Below are positions 8,929 to 18,000 of a stretch of DNA of 64,000 nucleotides, piece by piece. The notes under the pieces are model-generated. The model saw only the letters and a program-made list of their open reading frames with translations, searched no databases and had not been told where the DNA came from. The translations under genes and the position numbers were made by a program. Source of the DNA: Hymenobacter sp. ISL-91 (GTDB lineage: Bacteria; Bacteroidota; Bacteroidia; Cytophagales; Hymenobacteraceae); the NCBI RefSeq assembly GCF_018613725.1, contig NZ_JAGGPS010000001.1:3840-67839 (forward strand), in the 5' to 3' direction. The stretch's first letter is position 1; every line of letters starts with the position of its first letter.

Positions 8929-9474
8929 ATGAAAAAAGCACTACTTACCTTACCCGTACTCTTCCTGATGGTGCTGCTAATGGCAGCCCGTCCTTTCGCC
9001 GAGGTGGAGCTGATCAAAAAACGCGTTCTAAGCGAGCGGGTCGAAATCCTCATCCCGAAAGGGTTTGATGTGATGAGCGAGGAGCAGATGGACTTCAACT
9101 ACGCCAAGTCGCAGAGCCGTCCGAGCGTCATCTACACCAACAACAAGGAAGTTAGTCTGGCCTTTTCCTACACCGATAACACGGCGGATCAGGACATGAT
9201 GGACATGTACCACGACAACTTCTACAAGATTTACACCAAGCAGTACAAGGAGGCTAAATGGTTCAGCCACGGCGTAAAGGAAGTGAGCGGCCGCAAAGTG
9301 GGCTACCTCGAGCTGATGAAGCCGGAGTTGGGCCGCGAGTCGTACACCTTCATCTTCTTCACCGATGTGGAAGGCAAGCTGCTGATGTGCACTTTCACCT
9401 GCGCCGACCGCCAGAAGCCTGAGTGGGAGAACGTAGCCAAGCAAATCATGGGCTCGTTCAAGAGCAACAGCTAA
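8929..9474 (+). CDS. Exported protein with PsbP/DcrB-like fold (predicted)
   Basis: 181-residue protein with a signal peptide (1-22, MKKALLTLPVLFLMVLLMAA). The remainder alternates short strands and ends with a pattern typical of PsbP/DcrB (DUF1795-like) proteins: a plausible IPKGFDVMSEEQM strand at the front, a central helix, then YTFIFFTDVEGKLLMCTFTC and a closing helix WENVAKQIMGSFK. No lipobox and no catalytic motif are visible. The fold assignment comes from this strand-helix pattern only. It is a single gene followed by a strong hairpin. Function is unknown; a periplasmic accessory role is a guess. Confidence 0.75.
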   Translation: MKKALLTLPVLFLMVLLMAARPFAEVELIKKRVLSERVEILIPKGFDVMSEEQMDFNYAKSQSRPSVIYTNNKEVSLAFSYTDNTADQDMMDMYHDNFYKIYTKQYKEAKWFSHGVKEVSGRKVGYLELMKPELGRESYTFIFFTDVEGKLLMCTFTCADRQKPEWENVAKQIMGSFKSNS

Positions 9475-9504
9475 AGCACTGCCGCTTGTCGGCAACCACA
9501 GTTC

Positions 9505-9558
9505 AAAAGCACTTCACCCGGAGTTTACCACAAGGTAGATTCCGGGTGAAGTGCTTTT
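9505..9558 (+). terminator. Intrinsic terminator after the DcrB-like gene
   Basis: Perfect 18-base arms (9505-9522 and 9541-9558) with an 18-base loop; the right arm ends in TTTT. It sits 31 bases after the stop codon. Confidence 0.75.
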
Positions 9559-9732
9559 AGGGCAGTTGCAGTACAACACAGCTGGGTGCAAAGTCATCAG
9601 CATCAATCAGCCTGACATACTGCGCTATTCGAAGCATCTCGGGACAATAGCAATCCTATCATCAAGACGAATATTGGCTGGTTTCTATTCCAAGCAGAAC
9701 AAAGAATGCTAGCCGGTTAACTTACCATAGCC

Positions 9733-11061
9733 TCACTTGCCGGGAGCTGCGCCCGAGGTGTTCAAAAAGTCGCGCAACAAACCAAAAACACTGCGGAAAG
9801 CCGTGAGGGGCAGGGTTTCGGGCCGGTCCTGTACATCGTGGTAGGCTGTAATACCGCCGCGGGTGTAGAAGAACAGGGCCGGAACGCCGCGCTCTGAGAA
9901 GGGGAAATGGTCGGAGTTGGCGGCCCGACCGCGGGCAGCCAGGGAAGTTACGTAGCTGCCTGCCGCGTTCAGGCGCTGCAGGCGGGCAAACTGGTCTTCG
10001 AATACTCGTCCGTTTACTACCGTTAGCCCTTCCTCACCAGTACCCAGCAGATCTAAGTTGGCCAGCACCCGGATATTAGCCAGCGGAAGCAGTGGGTGCT
10101 CGACAAAGTAGTGCGAGCCGACCAGGCCAGCCTCCTCGGCCCCGAAAGCCAGGAAAGCTACCGAGTAAGCCGGGCGGTTTTCGGGGCGGGCATAATAGGT
10201 GGCCAGTTCCAGTAGCATAGCCACGCCACTAGCGTTGTCGTTGGCCCCTGGGAAGTACGTGTCGCGCCCCAGCCGGCCCAGGTGGTCGTAGTGCGCCGAC
10301 ACCACCACGAACGAATCGGGGCGGGCGGTGCCGGGTACGTAGCCAACTACGTTCTGGGTGCGGTAGGCCGGGTGCAGGCGGGCATCGAGATGCAGGCGCA
10401 CGGTGCGGGCAGCGGCCGGCCAGGCGGCGGCTCGTACTTCCAGCCGGGGCCGCAGCGCCTGCTCGCCGGCTATGCCGGCCGTTAGCTTGCCAGGCACCAA
10501 CGTGATTTGGGCGGCGGCCGTAGCCAGGTGCGCCTGCACCTCGGGTGGCAGTTCCGCCAGCCGCCCGGCCTGGGCCTGGGTGAGTACCAGCACCGAGCCA
10601 GCCAGCGGCGTGGCCAGTAGCTGCTGCCGGGCTGCTGGCTGCGCGAAAATCAGCGAATCGAGCTGATACACCGGGCCGCGCACTTCGCCGGGTCCCGAGT
10701 GAGGGGCCGCAATAAAATCGAGGCCAGGACGCAGCAGCTGGCCACCAACGCTGAGTTCGGCGCGACCGGGAAAGGTATTAACGGGCAGCGTGAAAAACTG
10801 GTAGTAGTCGGGGGCAAGAGGCTGCAGGCCCAACGCGCGAAAACGGCCCTGCAGGTAGGCCGCCGCCCGCTGCTCGCCGCCGCTTACGTACCCCCGGCCG
10901 TGCAGGTCGGGAGCTGTGAGCCGGTCAATCGTCTGCCGGACGCGGACCATATCCTGCGCCGCCGCCGGTGGGGTGTAGGCCAGGGCGCTGCCGAGTAGCA
11001 GGCCCAGCGCCGCCAGGGGCCGGGCGGCGGAAAACAGCGGAAGGTGCATTGGCGACGGCAT
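9733..11061 (-). CDS. M28 family metallopeptidase, exported
   Basis: 442-residue secreted zinc peptidase. The N-terminal signal peptide ends near AAAQD (about residue 35). A protease-associated-like insert (about 110-190) precedes the M28 catalytic core. The core has all metal ligands in order: SAHYDHLG (His), PGANDNASGVA (bridging Asp), FGAEEAGLVGS (catalytic Glu and ligand), NLDLLG (Asp) and YHDVQDR (His). It should trim peptides from their N-termini in the periplasm or outside the cell. The start is either Met1 at 11061 or Met5 at 11049; both leave a workable signal peptide. It is 89 bases beyond the VanZ gene on the same strand. Confidence 0.87.
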   Translation of the reverse strand: MPSPMHLPLFSAARPLAALGLLLGSALAYTPPAAAQDMVRVRQTIDRLTAPDLHGRGYVSGGEQRAAAYLQGRFRALGLQPLAPDYYQFFTLPVNTFPGRAELSVGGQLLRPGLDFIAAPHSGPGEVRGPVYQLDSLIFAQPAARQQLLATPLAGSVLVLTQAQAGRLAELPPEVQAHLATAAAQITLVPGKLTAGIAGEQALRPRLEVRAAAWPAAARTVRLHLDARLHPAYRTQNVVGYVPGTARPDSFVVVSAHYDHLGRLGRDTYFPGANDNASGVAMLLELATYYARPENRPAYSVAFLAFGAEEAGLVGSHYFVEHPLLPLANIRVLANLDLLGTGEEGLTVVNGRVFEDQFARLQRLNAAGSYVTSLAARGRAANSDHFPFSERGVPALFFYTRGGITAYHDVQDRPETLPLTAFRSVFGLLRDFLNTSGAAPGK

Positions 11062-11150
11062 GGGCAGGGCTCAGATGAAACTAAAGTGGCAACAAGCACC
11101 GCTCCCCCGAGCGCACACCCTCGCACGAAGGTTATCAGCTTCAGCGAATA

Positions 11151-11564
11151 TCATTGCCAGAAACGGCGGGTAAACCACATGCAGGCGGTGCCGGCTGCCG
11201 CGCCCAGCGCGTCGCTGAACAGGTCGGACCACTCGCCGTGGCGGCCCATGGCCAGCAGGTGCTGCAGTACTTCCACCAGCGCGCCCAAACCTACTGCCAC
11301 TGCCAATACCATGAGGAACGCCTGCGTCTGCCACCACCTCGACCACCGTTGCCGCCGGGCCGAGAAGGTGGCCAGCATCGTGAACACTAAGAATACGCCG
11401 GCGTGGGCGGCCGTGTCGAAGGAAAGGAACTCCCAGCGCGGCGTTACAGGCATGTCGGCGGCGGGCGTGAGGGTGCTCACCAAAATAAACGCCGCCCACG
11501 CCAGCGGCAGCCCCACCAGAGGGCGCCGACGCGGCGTGGGCGGCGTTTCGGAAGGCAAAGCCAA
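11151..11564 (-). CDS. VanZ-like family membrane protein
   Basis: 137-residue integral membrane protein of the VanZ-like family with about four membrane segments (approximate residues 17-33, 52-68, 82-104, 115-130). Conserved features include LSFDTAAHAGVFLVFTMLA and the EVLQHLLAMGRHGEWSDLFSDALGAAAG stretch, here shown in part; its E...R..W.D pattern is the family signature. The function outside teicoplanin resistance is unknown. It follows gcvH by 15 bases and is probably cotranscribed with it, a gene order I know from other Bacteroidota. Confidence 0.82.
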   Translation of the reverse strand: MALPSETPPTPRRRPLVGLPLAWAAFILVSTLTPAADMPVTPRWEFLSFDTAAHAGVFLVFTMLATFSARRQRWSRWWQTQAFLMVLAVAVGLGALVEVLQHLLAMGRHGEWSDLFSDALGAAAGTACMWFTRRFWQ

Positions 11565-11579
11565 CGGCAGGCGCGGCGC

Positions 11580-11960
11580 TTAGGCGCCTACCAGCTCACC
11601 GTAGGTTTCCGACGTGAGCAGGCTGTCCAGCTCAGAAGCGTCGCTCATCGAGAGCTTGATGATCCAGCCGTCGCCGTAAGGGTCGGAGTTTACCAGCTCG
11701 GGGTTACCGTCGAGCTTGTCGTTTATTTCGAGTACGGTGCCGCTGAGGGGGCTGAACAGGTCGGAAACCGTTTTAACGGCTTCTACGGTGCCAAACACGT
11801 CGTTCTGGGCAACCTCTTTGTCGAGGGTATCGATGTCGACGTACACGATGTCGCCGAGTTCTTTCTGGGCGTGTTCGGTGATGCCGATATAGGCCACGTC
11901 GCCCTCAACGCGGACCCACTCGTGCTCTTTGGAATACTTCAGGGAGGCGGGCAGATTCAT
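11580..11960 (-). CDS. gcvH: Glycine cleavage system H protein
   Basis: 126-residue lipoyl carrier that shuttles the aminomethyl group between the P, T and L proteins of glycine cleavage. The length is normal. The hybrid lipoyl fold is intact with [17 protein letters not shown] and the lipoylation site in [12 protein letters not shown], Lys63. The P, T and L genes are not in this window. A TACTTTTG element lies 52-60 bases upstream of the ATG. The next gene downstream is a VanZ-like gene, probably in the same message. Confidence 0.95.
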   Translation of the reverse strand: MNLPASLKYSKEHEWVRVEGDVAYIGITEHAQKELGDIVYVDIDTLDKEVAQNDVFGTVEAVKTVSDLFSPLSGTVLEINDKLDGNPELVNSDPYGDGWIIKLSMSDASELDSLLTSETYGELVGA

Positions 11961-12012
11961 GGGATGGTGCTTAGGGAATGAACTGAAAAGCGAGGCGCGC
12001 CGCGCGCCGCTT

Positions 12013-12020
12013 CAAAAGTA
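12013..12020 (-). promoter_or_regulatory. -7 element of gcvH
   Basis: The minus strand reads TACTTTTG, an exact TAnnTTTG match. It implies a leader of roughly 45 bases before the gcvH ATG at 11960. No convincing -33 box is seen. Confidence 0.45.
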
Positions 12021-12046
12021 CAGGTAATAGGTGAGATGGTGAAATG

Positions 12047-12089
12047 GGGAGGTGGGGAGTTTAACAGCACGGCAAACTCCCCACCTCCC
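12047..12089 (-). terminator. Hairpin terminator after sprA
   Basis: Perfect 16-base arms (12047-12062 and 12074-12089) with an 11-base loop, 10 bases past the sprA stop codon. It is followed on the minus strand by CATTTC, a weak T-tract. It separates sprA from the gcvH promoter. Confidence 0.6.
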
Positions 12090-12099
12090 TCATTCGGCC

Positions 12100-15000
12100 T
12101 TACTGCGAGAGGCTATAGCGGAGCTGGATGCCGGCTTCGGTGGAGGTGTTTTTGAAGGCGTTGCCGGTTTTGGGCGTGGTAATGTTCTGGGTAAAGAAGA
12201 ACTGCAGGTTCAGGCGCTGGTTGAGCACGTAATCGACGGTGGGGCGCAGCTGCACCTGGCGGGTGCCGGCCGTTACCTGGCTGGAGGCTCGCCCAATGCT
12301 GGGTTGAACGCCGGTTTCGGCCGCAACTACGGGGTCTATTACATCCAGAATAGTACGCTGGATGGCGTAGTTCTCGCTGATGCTCAGGTCGAGGCGGGCG
12401 TTGAGCTCGTTTTTGAGCACCCGCTGTTCGCCCCCGATTTTGAAGGGCAGCCGGAAGCTGTTGGTGGCGAAGCCGGCCCCGATTACGATGTCGTTGCGGC
12501 GTAGCTCCGTTACCTGGGCCACGGTTGAGTTGAGGCCGATGGTGCGGTCGACGCGGTACTCCAGGCGGCCGGTGAGGCGGCCGGTAGTCTGGAAATCAAC
12601 CCCGATGAGCGGGGCCAGCCGGTCGGCAATGGTTACCTGCCCCAGAATGTAGTAGGGAATGAATCGGTTGGCCTGGTTGATTTCCGTCGAGAGGTCATCA
12701 GGCTCGTTTTTGTAATCGAGCGACGTGTTGTAGCCGGCAATGTTGTAGCTGGAGCCGTACACGTGGTTGAGGCGGAACGAGCGGAAGTAGCGCTGCACCA
12801 GCGGTATTTCGGAGAGGCCATTGTAGCTGATGTTCCAGTTGGGCAGCGGCAGCTGGGCAAAGGGCTTGAACTTCTCGGCCTTATAGCCATCCGACGAGCG
12901 GCCTTTATAGGCATCAATAAAGGCCGGCAGCAGCACATCCTGCGAGTTATAGCCATAAAAGCCATCGGCCCGTGCTTTAGCCGCTTCCAGCCGCTGCTGC
13001 ACCACCTCGCGGTTCTGCACGAAGCGCTGGAAAGCTTTGGAAACCGTGCCCTCCCGGCTCAGGTCGCCGAACATTGTCTGGATGGCAATGAACGAAGTGC
13101 TAAACGTGCCATTGCCCAACGGATTGCTCTTGGTTGGAATTGTCCCCTGCTCGGGCTCAAAAGTTTCTTCATTAACTACGTTTCGGTAGAAAACCTGCCG
13201 GCTACGCACCAGGTTGCGGCGGGCATCGAGCTGGATGTTGAAGTCGCGGATGGGCTCCAGGGTGGTGCGCAGCGTGAGGGCCTCGGTGAGCAGCGAGCTG
13301 AGCGGGGCATTGAGGTACTGGCTCTGGTTGGTGTACCAGCCGTTGCCGTAGGCCTTGCCGAATAGCCCGTCGAGGTCCTGCTGCTGACCCAGGATGAAAG
13401 GCAGGCCGGGGGCATCGAACCCGTTGTCGAACCCGAAAAAGCGGGTGTTAGGCAGGTAGCCGGGCAGCAGCGTACCGTTGGAGCGCACGTAGGTGAAGTT
13501 GAGCGAGCGGGCCGTCATCAGGGAGCGAAGCACCGCTTTCAGGGCCCGGAACTCGGGGCCTGTGGCCGAGTCGGCCTCGGCGGTTTCGGGCCCCGTGCCA
13601 GCGGCACCCACCACGCCGGGCTTGGCAATTTTAGGTTCCTTGGGCTCCTGGCCGGGCGGGGGCGCGTTGTTGATGATGTTGAGGAAGCGCACCTTGTTGT
13701 AGAGCTTCACCAGGTCAATCTTGCCGTTGGCGCTCAGCTCGCCGGTGTTCTGGATGGTGTTGCCCAGGTTCAGCGGCAGGGTGGTCGTATCGGCGGGGTT
13801 GCCCGGGTTGGCAGGCTGGCGCAGCGCCGTGGAGGCGGCCTCCCAGCCGTAGGTAGCCGCGTAGCGCGCATCGGCCGAGAGCCAGTCGGTAAGCGGGAAC
13901 TTATCGAGCGGCAGGCGGTAGGTGAGGGCGACGGTCTGGTTGAAGTTGGTGGTGCGGCCGCCGCGCAGCAGGTTGTCGCGCAGCTGCTGGCGGTTGTCGC
14001 GGGCAATCTGCGATTCGCCGAGGGTAGTGCCGGGGCCCTCATCCACTACGGCGCGGTTGGTGGCCGTGTAGTCGAAGGCCAGGGCCTTGGTCAGGTCCCA
14101 ACGCAAATCGTAGATGCGGCTGAAGTAGAATACCTTCTGGAACACGCCCGGAATATTGCCCCGCACCGGCACCTGGCCGGGCTCGAGGGTGCGCTGCAAA
14201 AACCGCTCATTGTAGCGCCGGTCCAGGTCGGCCCGGAACGAGAAGCGCGAGGGCAGCGGCGTGAAGTTGACTTCCTTGAACAGGGCCAGATAAGGCGAGT
14301 CGAAGGCTTTTACTTTGGCCAGCGGCGTGTAGTTTTTGGGGTTGGCCTGATACACGTAGGCCAGTGCGCCGGTGTAGGTGCGGGTGTAGTCGCGGTCGGT
14401 GCGGATGTCGGTGTGCTTACGCTCGGTCAGCGAGTAGCTCAGGGCCAGATTCTCCACGTCCCAGGGCTGCACTTTCTTTTCAGGGTTGGTGCGCTCCTTG
14501 CGCACGTTCAGCAGCGAAATACTGCGCTGGCTGGTCTGGTCGATTACCTCGCGGCGGTAGGCAGCCCGCTCTTCGGCATCCTCGAATTTCTCCAGGCTCT
14601 GCTCCAGGCGGGTGTCGGGGTCGAGCGGGTCATACTTGGGCGAGCGGCTCTCGATGCCGGCCTGCAGCAGCACCGGCACGCGCAGGCCCAGCTTCTCCGG
14701 GAAAAACTTCTCGGCCGCCACGGTGGCATTCACGTCACCACGCAGAATGTTGTCGATGGAGCGCTGCTGGGGGCGGTCCTGCAGGCCGCCGAAACCGGTA
14801 GTTACGTAGCTGCCGGTAGCCGTGATGTTGGCCACATCGGCCAGCTTGGTATTGAAGCGGGCGGTAGCGGCCCAGCCGCTCTCGTTTTCAAACTCGGATA
14901 CCCGCAGCTCGTTGGCCCACAGCGTCAGCGACTGGCTGGCACCGTCGTCGCTGGGGTTCAGGATGCCAATCATCGCGCCCTGCACCGACGACAGATCGGG

Positions 15001-18000
15001 GTTGCCGACTACCGTAATCGTGTTGCCGTTACCCAGCTGTACCACGTAGGGGGTGCCGTAGCTCACGCCGGCCTTGTTGCGGGCCGACTTGGCGTCAATC
15101 AAATCCTGCAGCGTCAGGTCGATGCGGTTGGCAATCGGCCACACCTGATCGACGGTGTAGCTGGCGCCCGCGCCGGTGGGCTGGGGCGTGAGCTCCAGCG
15201 GCAGCGCGTACTCGTAGTAGTTCTGGGTGTAATCGGTGCCCAGGCGCACGAAGCCGCGGGCCTGGCCGCTGCGCAGGTTGCGGTCCTGGGTTTCGGCGTG
15301 CAGAAACAGCTTCAGGCGCTTATAGCGCAGCATGTTCACCGTCAGGTTTTTGTAGGCTGCCTTGGCGAAACCGTCGCGCAGGCCGCCCACTACCAGGCGC
15401 AGGCTCTGCTCGTTCTGCAGGCGGCTGGTAGTGGTCGAGCCGAACTCCTGGTCGCGCCGGATGTTGGGCGGCAGCAGGTACGGAATCGAGCCGGCCCCGG
15501 CCTGCTCTACGCGGCCGTTTTCCTCAATGCTCACCGTCGAAATGCTGAACTCGTCGGCATCGGTATCGGGGTTGAGGATGCCACCGGGCTCGGCAATTTT
15601 GGTGAGGTAGCGGCGCCACTGGTTGGCCACAAACTGCGGCTGCACCATGCGCAGCACCACCGGCTGCTCCCAGCCCGTGAGGGCCAGCCGCAGAAACCGA
15701 ATCGACTTAAAGCCGAACTCCTGGCCGTCGGGTGTGCCCACGGCCCGGTCGTACTGCCGGATCGGGATGCGGAACTGGTACCAGCTCACGGGCTCGCCGT
15801 TGGTGTCGTCGTTGTTGTTCGTGACTTTATCGACGATGTAGTTCTGGCCCACTTCGAGGCTGCCGGGGCGCAGGCGCACGCGGTACTCGTAGTAACGCTC
15901 AATCTCCGAAATCACGTTGTCGCGGTTCAGGTCTTCCTTGTCGGGGTAGGCTGTCGAGCTCAGGCGGCTGCCCTCGGGCGAGTTGCCCTCCATGCCGTTG
16001 AAGTCCTTGTAGCGGGCCAGCACCTTGGCATTAGCCTGGTCGTAGCTGGGGTCGAGGTGGTGGCGGAAGTTGTCGCCGGCCGGGTCGGGTACGCCGGCGT
16101 AGGCGCCCCGCAACTCAGGCAGGGCCTGCTCAAGGTCGTCGGTGATACCATCGAGGCCCACATCCTGCTGGGCCCGGGCCCCGGCCGCGGGGTTGAAGGC
16201 GTCGGTGAGGAAAGGCTGACGCGATACCCGGCCCCAGACGGTTTCAGTGGCGTCGGGGCTGGGGTTTTCCACCGGCAGGCCGTTCTCAAACTCGTACTGG
16301 TTGTTGTTGGCCAGCACGTCTTCCGACACCGAACCCAGGTTCACGAACAGGTCGCCGCCGGTGTCGTTGTTGTCATTGTGCCCGTCGTTATCAACCACGC
16401 GGCCATTTTCGCCCGGCAGGAAGGGGTCCATGAGCCAGAACTCCAGGTACTCTACGTTGGCGTTATCGAAGTCAGTATCGAAGGTGATTTCGCGCGAAAT
16501 AGCCGCCTGCCGGGTGGCGTTGTCCGCATCTGTCGTGCTGGCGAAGAACGTGGGCCGGGTCCGGTCGAAGTCGGGCGTGTAGTTGTACTGGCCGCGCTGG
16601 TCGGGGAAGTAGGCCAGGTCGAACGTTGTCTCGAACGAGTTGCCGTTGGCTCCCAGGTTGCGGTTCGGGAACACCTCGTCGCGCTTGACGCCGCGGATGT
16701 AGTGGTTCTTCAAATCACCCGTGCCAATGTTGCCGGGCTTGCTCTGGCCGTTGGTGTAGTAGGTCTGGTCGATGGTGTACCAGGCCAGCTTGGCGCGGTT
16801 GTAAGCCGTGGCCAGGCCGGTGGGGGCGCGGCGTAGCGGCAACGGGGTGCTGCCCAGCCGCCAGGCCACCGCCGAGTTCAGCCCGCCCAGCGTGTAGGGG
16901 GTGCGCGCATTCTCAAAATCATCGAGGTACGAAACGCCGTTTTCGCCGCCGCTCTTCTCGTCGCCGAGCTTGCTCTGGCTGGGCAGCAGCTGGGCAAACT
17001 CGCCGCTGAACGAAACCGTCGAAATTTCTTTGGTCGAGAGGAACGGCAGCGCGTTGAGGTAGCGGGTAAGCGCCCGCGACTCGCGGCGCATGTTTACATC
17101 AAAGCCGTAGATGGTGTTGTTGCCCGGCTCGTCGCCGATGTTTACGCGGTTGATGCCGGGGGCCTGGTTTTCGCGCAGGTGCAGCACCGTGGCCCCGAAG
17201 TACATATCCGACGATACCCGGTAATCAAACCGGGCTCCGATCAGCTTGCGGGGCTGCACCTGCACCAGGGCGTTTTTCTCGAACTCCACCCGTAGCTCGT
17301 TGGCCGAATTCAGATAGGCCGGGTTCAGGATTTTCACCTTGGCCTGGTCGTAGAATACCTGGTAGTCGGTGCCCTCGGTGAGCAGCGTGGAGCCCGAGCG
17401 TACCCGCACCGAGCCCTCGGCTACGCCAATGCCGGGCAGGTTAATCTCGTCGGTGCTGGTGGCTTGGTAGCGGCCGCGCAGATAGAACTTGTCTTTTTCC
17501 TGGCGCTGCTGGGCGTCGCTCTGTACCTGGTTGTACAGCTCGCGGTAGGCGTACTTGCGGGCCAGCTGCTGCTCGGTAGCTGAGGTGGCGGTGTCGAACT
17601 TGCCGGCCAGGTAGCTGCCAAACGGCTCCACCTGCGGGAAAATAATGCGCCCCAGCTCGGTATCGACGGTAATGCCGGGGAAGAAGTCGAAGTTGCCGTC
17701 GGGGTTCCGGTCGTTGTTGGGGTTTACGTTGTCGAGGTTGAATACCTCAATCAGCGGCTGGTTGGCAATATTCTGGCCCTCTTTCAACGAAATCAAATCC
17801 ACGCCCGTCGCGTCGTCCTTGTATACCAGTTGCAGCTCGAAACGGTCGCGGCTGAGCTGCTGGGCGTTCAGGGGATAGATGTTTTTCATCATCAAATCCC
17901 AGGTCGGCAGGTTGCGCGTGAGCAGGTTCTCGTTTAGGGGGTTCTCGCTGGGGTCGGCCAGGCCCACGGCGGGGTTGGTAGCCTTCAGCATCTTCAGGAA

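Noticed and set aside
14413..16836. 807-codon plus-strand open frame opposite sprA
   Set aside because: Shadow of sprA with Ala/Val/Gly/His-rich composition; no signal peptide or domain.
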